Below, piece after piece: positions 23,701 to 35,382 of a stretch of 64,000 nt of DNA (position 1 is the first letter of the stretch; the number at the start of each line of letters is the position of its first letter). The position numbers and the translations under genes are program-made. Under the pieces are notes generated by a model. It made no database searches and was not told the DNA's origin. It saw nothing but the letters and a program-made list of their open reading frames with translations. The stretch comes from Agrostemma githago (taxonomy: Eukaryota > Streptophyta > Magnoliopsida > Caryophyllales > Caryophyllaceae), in NCBI GenBank assembly GCA_958450325.1, contig OY288243.1:56876378-56940377 (forward strand), given 5' to 3'.

Positions 23701-24398
23701 TAAATAGTCAGTAATTGAGAGGAATGAATCACATGGGTGATGAAGTCACTAAATGGGATAGAACGTAATCACAAGGTGGAAAGAATGTAACTCACTAAAA
23801 GTGTACGGATTCAGAAATGAATCAGGTAGGAGCCGAATTTCGTAACGATAAGTTGACTGGCCCACGAATCGAATTAAACGAGTTTAAAATATTAATAAAT
23901 AATCGGGCCGCCGAATAAAATGAGTAAATAAATTACTCGAGACGAAAACGAAGCTTATAGAAATAAATAATTAGACGATCAAATAGTATTTCCCGATAAA
24001 TAATAAATTTTCGATGAAGTAAATTAAATTGGTTTCTCGAGGAAAGAAAATAATTATTTTGACGAAACTTAAAATAAATGAGCTTCGAGCATAATAAAGG
24101 AATTTTAGGAGTTTGAAAATAAATATAGAAAATCGAGCTTAAAAATAAAAGAATTTAGAATTTAAATCGTCGAAATAGACTTTCGATAGGAATTAAATTA
24201 AATGTATAAAATGAATCGAAACAAACACAAAAATATGTTTTAAATCTAAGGAGAGTTTTCGAGACAAATAAAATTTTAGGTGTTTGAAACGATTTAACAA
24301 TAAATCCATTCTATAATAAATTTAAGAATTACGAGTTAATTCGTAAACAAAATAAAAATACGAATATAATTTTAATTTATAAAATCAGGGGTGTTACA

Positions 24399-24412
24399 AC
24401 CTTCCCCACTAA
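24399..24412 (-). promoter_or_regulatory. LARD polypurine tract
   Basis: The minus strand reads AGTGGGGAAGGT directly before the TGTAACAC start of the 3' LTR, the position and composition of a plus-strand primer. Confidence 0.8.
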
Positions 24413-26949
24413 AAAGAAGTTTCGTCCTCGAAATTAACAAAAATATAATAATAAAATGGAAAACAAGGTTATATCATTTGGACAAAAAAAAAGAGAATGC
24501 TTAACTCGCATCACAATCTCGGTTTAAAAGAAAAATTACAACTTCAAATGGAATATGAAATCGAAATCGAAGAAAGGAGTGGTTTCAAGATGAGTTGGGC
24601 TTAACTACCCAAAGTTTAAAATCATTTAAATTAACAATAGTGAAAAATTATTCGATAAAATAATGACGATAAATAATATTTGTAAACAAACTCCAAGGTG
24701 AAAGGTACCCAAATATTTTCAAAACAGCAGTAAAACGTTCTAATTAAGAAATTCGACAATACTTTGTTTTCAGATGAAACAAAAATCCGAGAAATCAAGT
24801 TTTGTAGTTTGTAAATAAGAATCGAATCAGTCGACAAACATCTTCATTAATAGATTTAAAGTCTACTGACAATAAAACAAAATTTGGACGTATGAAATTT
24901 TCGAAAATATTTAATCGTTTTACATAATAATCTTATAAAAATCCAAAATATTTGCAATTATGAAAGTTGTAATAAAACCTTGATCACACAAAAATCAAAA
25001 TTAAAATTTTAAACAATCTCAAAATACTTTAAAATAAATTATTAAGACCCTTTTGAAACATGACCAAAATAAAACGAAAACAAAATACAAAGTTTTGAAA
25101 TTTATAACTCAAAATGTAAAAATTTCATGAAAATCAAAATTTGTAGATTAGTCAAACTTCTCATAACATAAGTTCGGAGAAAAGATAAACGGATAAATAG
25201 AGTCGAAGTAAATGACAATTCGAAACATAAGTTTTCAAACCCAATAAAGAATTTAAAGGATTGGCTGAAGAAGAAGTAGTAAGATTAACGAGAAGCTAAG
25301 GGGAGGTCGAAATTGAGAGTCAAAAAGAGTTCTCAAAGAAGTTAACCAACTCGAGATTCCCAGCACGACTCCCACAACATGGGTTCCTAATTTCCATAAA
25401 TGTCTTACGTGATTATCCAATCGTTCAAACGACACGATACTAATCCCCAAATGCTTTAAAAACTAATCTCGTCAATTAAAGTTCCAACGGTCATCAGACA
25501 AACCGAAACTCGCGAGCGATAAGGCTCCTAAATCCAAAGCTCATAAAGTTTGAGCTCGAGGTACACTCCAAATCTCTCGAGTAAGGATCACCAAACTAGA
25601 TCCACCAATTAAACAAGGCTCGGGTACGAAATCCTCAAAAATGATCATTAACATATTTAATATGCCACAAGTACGAAACTTGAAAAAGTACAACGAATCC
25701 TCAAACCCGCTCAAACCTATAGGTAATGGCGTGAACACTCACATCTTCAAAACACGTCTTTCGGCTAAGGTTTCAGAGAATTCCACCAAAGTTCATAGGT
25801 TACAACCTCACACAACGATCAACGATCTAATCTTTAAGAAATACGGGTAATCTATGTCAACCAAAATTTCTAACAACATTAATGAAACCTTCAATGGTAC
25901 CACAACACTCAGGCTAACACTTTACACAATACTCTATGATCCCAAATATTCACGATGCATCCATCAAATAAGCATTAGATAAGAATCTCCAAAGTAATAT
26001 TATCAGTTGTATTTAGTTCAGTTCTAGGTTAGGTACTAGGTATCCATCAAATATGATGTACTCTTACTACTTCAATGTATATTCAACTCTAAGTACTCCA
26101 AACTAACCAAAGTAACCTATAACCCAATGTTCAGTGTCTAAGGTATCACCCTAATTCCCATAATCAACCATTTGCCATTCAAAACAATCCTCAAGAATAT
26201 ATTAATTGCTTAGAAGGTAGGGTAGACTCACAATCCTCAAACAAGGTAACAAGGGTTTACTAAACCGCAAACATCTATAACACGGGGTTCAGTAAGACAG
26301 AAACCGGTCTAACCAAAGAATCTCAAGAGGAGGGTGGTAAAATAGAAGAATAAATCAAAGATTGATCACAAGAATGAAGACGAGGATATATACGAGAAGA
26401 ATTATAAGAAGCAGAAGCAGGAAGAAAAGAATCAATGATTCTAGAAGATAAAGACCTAAAACGAGAAGGGAAAGTTCGGACCTCCAAGGTTCACGAGGGA
26501 ACAAAAGAATTACTTCATCTTCTTGCAGAGGAACGAGAACGCAAGTCTTGGGTCACTCAATCTGGATCTACTGCAACGTCGTGGAACAGGAATCTACTCT
26601 CGATCGTCTGGTCCGTAGCTGGAGCGAACTAAATCTGAGCTGAAAGACCACCATCGACATCTTTCTTGGAGCACCAAGTTGTCCACTCGAGTCGACTGGC
26701 ATTGAGAGTTCTAAGCAGTGTCTTGTTCCGATCAGGAGCAGCATATCAACATCTTGTTCTTTCATCCTTTTCTCGATACAAAAGGAACAAATATTCAATG
26801 CTAGTCATTGAGTTACAAGAACAAATAATCCTAACAGTTAAGTCCTTATTTTTGGTTTCTACCCATCTCTCACTAATATTTTTATTTACTGTTTAAATAA
26901 TTTACTGGTATTTTTCCTAGAATCAGGTGTAAGCGTCGGGAGCAACAAT

Positions 26950-26961
26950 GCTCTGATACCA
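26950..26961 (-). promoter_or_regulatory. LARD primer-binding site (initiator tRNA-Met)
   Basis: TGGTATCAGAGC on the minus strand begins two bases after the 5' LTR ends. It is complementary to the 3' end of plant initiator tRNA-Met, the usual primer for reverse transcription. Confidence 0.9.
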
Positions 26962-26963
26962 AC

Positions 26964-29900
26964 TGTAATCCCCTAGAAAATCTAACGCAATACAGTGGCG
27001 GAAACACTGTAGAGTTGGGATTAAAACACACTGACAAACTAAATCTTATTAAAAGAAATGGTAAGTCAATACAAAGGCCACTTTTTACAAAAGGGCTAAA
27101 TAGAAATTCTTCAAATGGGTTTATACAAATCCATAAATAAACGTGAATAAAGAAAGAGTAGGATCCACGCTACTCGCTAGCTCACACCCAAAACCCAGCA
27201 GCAAATACCTGTCATGTTATAAACATAACAGCCACGTCAGTGGGGAGTAACTCGGACGTTCTCCCAGCCATATTATATCATATGGAAAAATAATAGTATT
27301 ATTATATCAAAATACTTAAAATGAGAAAACATTAAAACGATATAATAAAAATAAGTTTTCAGCGAAACTTAAAGCATTTGTAAACCTGCAAGTCAATATC
27401 AATCGATAATAATAAATATTCAAAAATGGCGTTATGGAAATTTGATCGGTGTGCACAAGGCTAGACTTTCACTAGGATAATACTAAAAACTAGCTTCGAG
27501 AACTGTAGACTTAACTCATAACAGAATCCAGTCTCTAACTAGGCAACTCAACTATAACAGGACTGCGTGCAGCGAGGTCCTGGCTTAAGTAATGTACACC
27601 CCTCCTGGACACCAACCGTAATCCAGTTCAACCCGACGGCGACTTACACGATGCGATATCTAAGTTTAAGGTCAAAATATACACACTCCTGAACACAAAC
27701 CATGCTCAGTTCAACGACCAATGTGTCTCAACATAGACACACCAGCTTTATAGTTGATGGCAAAAACGTACATCCCAGACTATATTACTCTAACCCCACA
27801 CTTCTCTTTATTTCATAACTCCAAAACAAGCCATTATCGATATTCAAAAGATATAATCAATATAAATAATATGGGTAAAAGAAATAACCATTTAATATTA
27901 AAAGGGAAACTTTCTATAAATAGGAACTTACTAATTTTAGAAACTTACTTAAAATAGAAATATTGTTATAGAAAATACGTAAGTTATTAAAATAAGTGAA
28001 ATGTATAAAAGTAGCATTTCTAACGAAATTAACATTTTATTATTATCGTCGTTATCGTAACTTTAATATATTTCTAAATTCGTTACTCAAAATATAAATA
28101 AAATATAATAAGTCAATACATAGTATTTTATAAATAATCAAGAAATCGAGTTAAAACTATAGATTTTAGAAAAGAGGTGTTTTAAGAAAAACGATATCAA
28201 AATTAATTGAGTCAACGAGTTTTATGAGATTTACAAAGGTTTCAAGTTATTTTTAATAAATAGCTTTTATTAATAAATAATACGGATTTTAATAAAAATA
28301 AGAAATCGTAAACAAATGAGAAATTATTAGGGAAAAATAGTCTCGAATAAAAATGTATTTAAAACAAAATCGACTATTTTCTCATTTATTAGTAAAAATC
28401 GTAAAACGGAAATTAATTTATTAAACAAGTATACAAATCTCGATTATAATATAAAAATATGATTTTGAGTTAAAATTATAAATAGACGAAATATGACAAA
28501 AATATGAAATCGATATTATTTAGTTACTAGTGTCACGATAACCAACAAAATATTATAACGATCATAATTTATAAAGTTATTAACGATTTATAAAACGATA
28601 TCGAAAGTTATAAAAATATAGAAAGGCATACGATTTAAAATTAATATAATTAGCAATAATATATAGCTAAAATAGAAAACCGAAGTTAAAATATTTACTA
28701 CATACTACTACTCAAACATACGATATGAAATCGAGTAACGTCCTAAAGTTACCTTGAGTCAAAAATTCGAATCGATCTCGTACTTGCCTACTAGCATAGT
28801 CCGAGCTCCAAATCTTCAATAGCACGCCTTAACTTTCGTGTCGTGAATCGATAGCCTTCCAAGTACGCTCCACTAAGGAATTCGAGACATAAAGAAACAG
28901 AAATAACGAAATCGGAATAAGGAATGTTTCAAAATGAATAAAGATGTCACGGAACGACAAGGGAAAGTAACTGAAAGAAGATCGATGAAACAATACAAAA
29001 CCGAGGGAAGATGAAAGAAGTTGGACGATAGAAATGAGACGATGAAGGAGCAGCACTAAGGAGATCAACAAATGAGAATGAAAACACGGAATATAAGAGG
29101 GGAAAAGAAGAAGGGAGGCAAATCGAGAAGACAAAAGAAAATAGCAGAATCGACAAGAACAAAGCAAACCACCAGCAGCAGCGTAAAACCGTACAAACAC
29201 AGTGACGTAAACAACGAGAATCTAATGTGCAGCAGCAGAGGAGAGGACGGAACAGCAGAAGAAAACGCAACAGCAGAAGACACGCAAACCGGGGACGAAC
29301 GAAACCAACCAAGAGAATACAATCGAACGGAGAAAAACTGAAGGATGAAGAGCAGCAGGAGGCAATAGCAGCAGCAGAACGCAGCGACACAAACCAACAC
29401 AAAAGATGAAAAAGAAAAGAAGAAGAAAAAAAACAGCAGCAGGCAGCCGTAAGAACAGACCAGCAATATAGGCAACAAAATGAAAGAGCAGCAGGAACAA
29501 CCCACACGGACATCAATAATTGAACCGAAACAAAACAGCAACAACAGACCATCAGCAGGAAGACGTAGCAGCAACAAAACGTACAGGAAGAAGAACGAAA
29601 AAGAAGAAGAAGGGGAAAGGAGTTACCCTTCAGAATACGATAAAGGAAACTGAAGGAATAAACGCAACCGGAATCAAGACCAACCGGACAGCAGCAGCGC
29701 ATCACAGCAGCGATCAGCAGTCAAGAGGAAAAAGCGGAGGAAAAGAAGAAAGGAAAGAAGAGCATCAGACCCAACACAAAACAACGAACAACAGTGGACA
29801 GCAACTCACGGAATAGCAGCAAAATGCAGCCACAAATCGCAGTAAAAGAATAAGTAAAAAAAAGACGAAAATTACCATCACGGGGACAAGCGTAGAGGAC

Positions 29901-30801
29901 GGAACACAGGCAGCAAAAACAGTAGCATCAGCAGAGAGGGCAAAACGATGGGAGGAACAAGGGAAAAGGAGATGAATCAGATTGCTGAAGGTGAAGAAGA
30001 AGGAAAATGAGAGAGGAGGACGAAGAGGTAGAAGGCGGGTGTGTGAATGTGAAAAGAAAGAAAAACAAAGGGGGATGAATGAAGACAAGGTGAAGCGGTG
30101 GGATAAATAGTCAGTAATTGAGAGGAATGAATCACATGGGTGATGAAGTCACTAAATGGGATAGAACGTAATCACAAGGTGGAAAGAATGTAACTCACTA
30201 AAAGTGTACGGATTCAGAAATGAATCAGGTAGGAGCCGAATTTCGTAACGATAAGTTGACTGGCCCACGAATCGAATTAAACGAGTTTAAAATATTAATA
30301 AATAATCGGGCCGCCGAATAAAATGAGTAAATAAATTACTCGAGACGAAAACGAAGCTTATAGAAATAAATAATTAGACGATCAAATAGTATTTCCCGAT
30401 AAATAATAAATTTTCGATGAAGTAAATTAAATTGGTTTCTCGAGGAAAGAAAATAATTATTTTGACGAAACTTAAAATAAATGAGCTTCGAGCATAATAA
30501 AGGAATTTTAGGAGTTTGAAAATAAATATAGAAAATCGAGCTTAAAAATAAAAGAATTTAGAATTTAAATCGTCGAAATAGACTTTCGATAGGAATTAAA
30601 TTAAATGTATAAAATGAATCGAAACAAACACAAAAATATGTTTTAAATCTAAGGAGAGTTTTCGAGACAAATAAAATTTTAGGTGTTTGAAACGATTTAA
30701 CAATAAATCCATTCTATAATAAATTTAAGAATTACGAGTTAATTCGTAAACAAAATAAAAATACGAATATAATTTTAATTTATAAAATCAGGGGTGTTAC
30801 A
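26964..30801 (-). repeat. LARD 5' LTR
   Basis: It has the same length (3838 bp) and structure as 20561-24398: purine-rich tract, internal duplicated block and end hairpin. Being next to the primer-binding site, this is the copy that would drive transcription, on the minus strand. Confidence 0.95.
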
Positions 30802-30965
30802 TATGTATTGAGTCGGAATCGCTCCAACACTTCACGAATGGTCTCGGGAACCTAAAACGAACTAGAGGAAGCATAAGTAGCCCATAAATCGCTCCCAAGG
30901 AGCGATTCCACAAGGAAAATGGGACCAAAAGACTACAAAATAGGCACTACAAACTACACTTATCA

Positions 30966-30980
30966 ACTCCCCCACACTTA
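30966..30980 (-). promoter_or_regulatory. Athila-like polypurine tract
   Basis: The minus strand reads TAAGTGTGGGGGAGT immediately before the TGATAAGTG start of the 3' LTR. A near-identical motif occurs internally at 32733-32747. Confidence 0.8.
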
Positions 30981-33860
30981 ACCCTTACTCGCCCTCGAGT
31001 AAGCACATACTAACTACTAAACTAGCCGAGTGGGTATTAGCCTACCCTATGCCCTTTCAACTCACGCGATAACACTTAGAGGACAAGTGCTATCCGCAAG
31101 GGAAGTGGGGTCTTGCGACAAAACTGTGGATGCAACCGGACACAAAACACATAAACAACAAACACACAAACAAACAAACAAAAATCGGTTGCACCCAAAA
31201 GAAAACAAATACCGCTTCCCTCAAACAAGCGGTGAAAGAAGCACCGGTTTAGGACTCAAGGCAAGTGACAATGTTCCCAAGCTAGCAATACAAACCAAGA
31301 TGAACTAAACCCTAATAGTATGACGATAAAGCAACAAAGACGTTGGTAACTTACCTAGGTCCTCCTAACTTTCTAAGAACGTACTACGGAATGATCGGCG
31401 GGATGGAAAAAGGATGAACCACGGTGTTAGTCGACACTGTAGGTAAGTGAGACCCCGCCCCCTTTAGCAATGAGCCAAGAGGGTCGTCCCATGTCCAAAA
31501 CCGCCTAACTAGTCCAAGTAAAAAGGTGGAAATATGCAAAATGAGGGAAGACCGACCATTACCGCTATCATCCTTCCTAGGGACTCGGTCCTTTGGTAGG
31601 CTCTTCACGGTAATAGTCGGTAAAAGGCTTATTTTGTGAGGTGTGAGGTTTCTATTTTTGTGAGACGATTTTCTTTTGGCATTTTCTTCTTCTTTTGCAT
31701 TTTTGCTTTGTTTTGCCATGCCATTTCTTTTTCTTCTTTTCTATTTTCTTTTTGGCTTTTGTGCCTTTTCTTTTTCTTCTTTCTTTTCTTTCTTTCATTT
31801 CTGTTTTTCTTTCTTTTTTCTTTTCTTTGCCCTTTTGGCTTGATTTGGCTTTTTGGCATTTCTTTGTGTAACAAGAAAGAGAGAACTCAACAAATTGCAA
31901 TTTATTGTGTGGATATGTGTAGGAGGTAGGTAAATGGGAGAGTAGGGTTGCGCATCCCCTTTCAAACCCACAAAAAGGTAGAGAACTTGGACTAATCAAA
32001 CAATTCCGAACACGGTCACCTAGGGAACGGGACTCGGCAACCAAGGCCTTTTCACACCGTGGGTGGTCAAAATGGTCAAAATGCAAATCCTGTAGTAAAT
32101 CCCTAGTAAGCTAGGTGGACTCAAGGTAAAGGACCAACGAAATCATTGATTTAGGGTCATTCTACTAGGCCAAAGTCCAAGACTCGATTTACACTACTAG
32201 GAAGGGAAAGTAAGCACTCACACACTAGCCTCTAAACCGGGTTTTCGAAAACCATTTACACACAAGACACACTACAAAACACAAAACAAAGACTCAACGA
32301 AAACGAAAGAAAAAGAAACAAAAGCAACAAAACAAGAACAACACAAAACGAACACAAAAACAAAACAAACACCACCCCGATCTTCAAACAAGTTTCCAAA
32401 TCCACCACAATCTTTACAAAGCTCCTCCCGAGCACACATCATCACAAATCTCCTCCAAACTCACAAGAAGCAAAGAGGAAAAAAAAGGGATGAAGAGATG
32501 TTACCGGAAGTCTTAAAAGCTCACCAAAGCTAACGGCGATTAGGCAACCTATAAGGAAAAAAAGGGGGCAAAACACGCACAACAAAACAAAAATACGACA
32601 TAACGACACAAAAAGGAAAAGATACAAAAGAAAATCTTTTTTTGATTTTTGTGAATTTTTTCAAATTTTTAGGGTTTTTTTGAAGAATTTTTCGAAAAAC
32701 TAAGAAAATAAAACTAACGACGATAGAATATCGCTCCCCCACACTTAAACCGAGCAATGACCTCATGCTCGACCGTAGTGCATGGGAGCACAAAAGAAAA
32801 GAAAAGAAACTACGAAAATAAAGCTAAAAATCAAAAAGAAAAGTGGAGAAAAGGGTAGAAAGTGTCCGGCCGGGGTGTAATCAAGTCACCATGGGCCGAG
32901 ACGAGAAAAGATATGGAAGGGGGAAGAAAAATAAAAAGAAGGAAATAAAAGGAAATGGGAGGGGAGGACTAGGTGTAATCAAGTCACCTAGCCCGGATTC
33001 CGCCCAAATCCGACTAATTCCTACAAAAGGGTGAAAATCTTGTAAAATTTGGATTTTGAAATGACTCTCGATGTAATCACATCGTCGAGAGTCGAGAGCA
33101 ACAAATACCGAGGCCTCGAAGGCCACCAAGACACCATGACTCAAGGGAAAGGGGGGCAAACAAGAGAAAACAAGCAATAATAGACGGAAAAGAAAGGATA
33201 GTTGCCGTACCCATCGGTTAGCAACTCACTCGCTCCATCGTCTCATCGGTCAATATAAGCACTTTGCTTGTCGTCCTCATTGTCATCCCGCTTCGAACGT
33301 GAAAGTATCACATGGTAGAGGTAGTAATGGTGTGAGGGAGTGAGATTTGATGTGAATTTCGGTGTAAGAGGGAATGAAGTGAGGGTATGCAAGAGGTAGG
33401 GAGGTTGGGTGGGGGCATACAATGGTCGGGTGGACTCGAATGTCGAAGAAGAGGCATAAGGTGGAGTAGGAGACCTTCCCGGTCGGGATGGATGGTCCCG
33501 ATCGGGATGATAAACCCTTCCCGGTCGGGAAGCCTCCTTCCCGGTCGGGAAGACACTCCAGAAGTCTCGAAATATGGCACCCTCACCCCGGTCGGGATGG
33601 ACCCTTCCCGGTCGGGATGCCTCATCCTTCCCGGTCGGGATGCTCTCCTCATGGTCTTCTTGACCTCCAAAACCCCAAAAGCTTAACCTAAGCTTCAAAA
33701 ACCGACTCCCTAGCTTTCAATCAATGCTCTATCCAAAGCCATTCCTCTCTAGGATCACCTTCACTTCACACCTATCACAACAAGCTCAAATACAACATCA
33801 AATTCCCTCCCTCACATCGCTCATCAAAATACCAAATAACAAGAGTTTCACAAAACTAAC
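30981..33860 (-). other. Athila-like 3' internal region, non-coding
   Basis: No pol domain is present. The stretch holds a 230-bp pyrimidine tract on the plus strand (31640-31870) and a second polypurine-like motif, AGTGTGGGGGAGC on the minus strand, at 32733-32747. A further cluster of cttcccggtcgggaag palindromes lies at 33475-33645. Lys/Glu-rich and SRPGR-type ORFs here come from these simple repeats and are not counted as genes. Confidence 0.7.
33475..33650. repeat. Second CCCGGTCGGGA palindrome cluster
   Basis: At least seven copies of cccggtcggga or its variants lie within 175 bases, several as the perfect 7-base-arm palindrome cttcccggtcgggaag. The same motif occurs in both LTRs of this element. 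Confidence 0.88.
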
Positions 33861-33864
33861 AATC

Positions 33865-34572
33865 CTAGAAACCAAGGTACCAAACAAACATATATACACA
33901 CACAAAAGCAAAAAGGGAAAGAAAAAGAGATATATACAATAAGGTACTCTCACCAACTACACCTCCATAGCCATCTAGAGCTCGAAGGAGTAAGTCAAAT
34001 GCCCTAGCAACATCTTCATTTAAGCTCACATGGCCGAGCCTAGCCACTTTCAAGAGCTTCCAAGTCGGCGGGAAAAAGCGATCATCTTCATTATGCTCGG
34101 GGTTATTGTGATCTTCCGGGTCTTCGGAACCAACATAGCTACGACTCTTATGACCATCCGGTAGGTATAGTGGTCTAGAGTCGTGCTCGGTGTTATGATG
34201 TGGGAGATCACACCCTAGGGGTGTCGCTTCTTCTACGGGGTCGAGAGTGGAACTCTTTTCCACCGCCCGACAAGGATCCTCTTCACCAATCGTCTCACAA
34301 GACAAGGGACTAGACATCGAGTGCGGTAGAGGAGGATAAGGCATCAAGTTTTCTTCATTGGAGGGTTTAGGATCCTCCAATTTCCCGTTCAAGGCAAGTT
34401 CCAAGGCATCTACTTCTTTTTCCCAAGTATTGCGCTCCTTTTCACTCACCTTGTCTATATGGCCTAGAGGAGGTATGTCTTCACTTGGCTTTGGATTGTC
34501 TAGTGGTTCATCACGAGGTATGTCTTCAATTGAACCTTGTCTATATGGGTTTAGCTTCACTTGGCTCCCCAA
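33865..34572 (-). CDS. Athila-like gag-related ORF, downstream part
   Basis: A 235-residue frame, acidic and Pro-rich with ALELALNGKLEDPKPSNEE near residues 51-69. It overlaps the upstream ORF by about 30 bases in another frame, so the two may once have been one reading frame or be joined by ribosomal frameshifting. The last 30 or so residues are hydrophobic and probably artefactual read-through. No enzyme domain is recognised. The start shown is the frame limit, not a clear ATG. Confidence 0.45.
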   Translation of the reverse strand: MGSQVKLNPYRQGSIEDIPRDEPLDNPKPSEDIPPLGHIDKVSEKERNTWEKEVDALELALNGKLEDPKPSNEENLMPYPPLPHSMSSPLSCETIGEEDPCRAVEKSSTLDPVEEATPLGCDLPHHNTEHDSRPLYLPDGHKSRSYVGSEDPEDHNNPEHNEDDRFFPPTWKLLKVARLGHVSLNEDVARAFDLLLRALDGYGGVVGESTLLYISLFLSLFAFVCVYMFVWYLGF

Positions 34573-35212
34573 GAGTTATCTCGAGAATCATGTTCACTCC
34601 CCTTGAAGCTTCAACTTCCTCTATTCTTCCCATATCTTCACCACCCAAGCAACACTTAACAATGGTCTCTTGATCGACCCTCTCTTCTTTATTTGTAGCT
34701 TCAAGGTTGGGTTGACTTTCTTGTGGAGGCACCCGACCTTCTTGCCCAAATGAACCTTCATCAACATGTAGTGGAGCTCGAGCGGCCAACATCGTGATAT
34801 GAGCCATGAGTGCATTGATGCGAGCATCTTGCACCCCTATTTGGGCCTTGAACTCCTCCCTAACCCCTTGTATTTGAGTCAACATCAATTGTTGACCCTT
34901 TTGCAATAACATCATCATCTCATGTTGGCTCTCTTGTGTTTGGACCAACATTTGACAAGTCTCAAAGTTAGGGATATTTGGTTGTGGGTTATGTGAGGGT
35001 GTTTGGTAGTTGTTAGGATGTGGGAACGATCCTTGAAAACTTTCTTGGTAACCATAAGAAGAGGGTTCATAAGATTGTTGATGAGGTTGATATGGTTGGT
35101 AAAGTTGTGGGTTTTGGTAATTCGCCCCATAGTTGTCCCGTGATGATTGATGGTAGCTTGGACGCGCCATGTCCATAACGTTGCTTTGGTACCTAGGATG
35201 AGCTAGAAGCAC
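34541..35212 (-). CDS. Athila-like gag-related ORF, upstream part
   Basis: A 223-residue ORF that starts 150 bases after the primer-binding site, where gag begins. Residues 15-70 are rich in Tyr, Gln, Pro and Asn (YQPYQPHQQSYEP). Residues about 78-130 form a Gln/Glu/Met-rich, probably coiled-coil segment (MMMLLQKGQQLMLTQIQ). This resembles the C-terminal part of Athila gag proteins, with capsid and zinc-knuckle parts missing. It is probably a structural remnant kept in a non-autonomous element. Confidence 0.55.
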   Translation of the reverse strand: MLLAHPRYQSNVMDMARPSYHQSSRDNYGANYQNPQLYQPYQPHQQSYEPSSYGYQESFQGSFPHPNNYQTPSHNPQPNIPNFETCQMLVQTQESQHEMMMLLQKGQQLMLTQIQGVREEFKAQIGVQDARINALMAHITMLAARAPLHVDEGSFGQEGRVPPQESQPNLEATNKEERVDQETIVKCCLGGEDMGRIEEVEASRGVNMILEITLGEPSEAKPI

Positions 35213-35359
35213 TTGTGCAAACGTTAGTATCCTAGTGATTTTGAGGCACTAGGAAGGGAGAGTAACACACAAGAAGAAAAACGAAGATACACAAGGAGAA
35301 GAGAACACAAAAATCAAGAACAAAGTCCAAAACTAAGCAAACAAAAGTCTAAACTACGC

Positions 35360-35380
35360 CGTCCCCGGCAACGGCGCCAA
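35360..35380 (-). promoter_or_regulatory. Athila-like primer-binding site (tRNA-Asp type)
   Basis: The minus strand reads TGGCGCCGTTGCCGGGGA just after the 5' LTR. This is the tRNA-Asp-complementary primer site common in Athila-like elements. Confidence 0.85.
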
Positions 35381-35382
35381 TT

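Larger units (their letters stand above)
20561..24398 (-). repeat. LARD 3' LTR
   Basis: Plus strand tgtaatcccc ... ggggtgttaca. By eye it differs from 26964-30801 at only a few scattered positions (for example near 20685-20745, 22623-22640, one A-run near 23450 and 23626), so insertion is recent. Long minus-strand ORFs of Cys/Phe/Leu/Ser (22543-23301 and neighbours) are low-complexity by-products of the purine-rich strand, not genes. Confidence 0.95.
24399..26963 (-). other. LARD internal region, non-coding
   Basis: The 2.6 kb between the LTRs has only scattered short ORFs on either strand and no recognisable gag, protease, RT or integrase motif. The part next to the polypurine tract is AT-rich; the part near the primer site is more mixed. 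It probably holds packaging signals only. Confidence 0.8.
20561..30801 (-). mobile_element. LARD-type LTR retrotransposon, 10.2 kb
   Basis: Two LTRs of equal length (20561-24398 and 26964-30801, 3838 bp each) flank a 2565-bp interior. The duplication tatgt lies at 20556-20560 and 30802-30806. A primer-binding site matching the 3' end of initiator tRNA-Met (TGGTATCAGAGC on the minus strand) abuts the right LTR, and a polypurine tract abuts the left one, so it reads on the minus strand. The interior has no gag or pol ORF. Very long LTRs around a short non-coding core define LARDs (large retrotransposon derivatives). The TGTAACACCC end and Met primer site suggest a chromovirus-type partner supplies enzymes; this is inference. 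Confidence 0.95.
19096..30965 (-). repeat. Athila-like 3' LTR, interrupted by LARD
   Basis: The LTR occupies 19096-20560 and 30807-30965, joined across the LARD at 20561-30801 and its duplicated tatgt. Rejoined it is 1624 bp, against 1604 bp for the 5' LTR. The 20-base difference is one extra gggatgaggtg-type unit near 20245. The uninterrupted 5' LTR at 36820-36840 shows the empty site. Confidence 0.93.

Noticed and set aside
31629..32086. Lys/Glu-rich minus-strand ORFs that look like a basic nuclear protein
   Set aside because: They derive from a simple polypyrimidine tract on the plus strand; no start context or neighbouring exon structure.
33243..33698. ORFs with SRPGR-type repeats on both strands
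   Set aside because: A translation of the CCCGGTCGGGA palindrome cluster, without a domain or conserved start.
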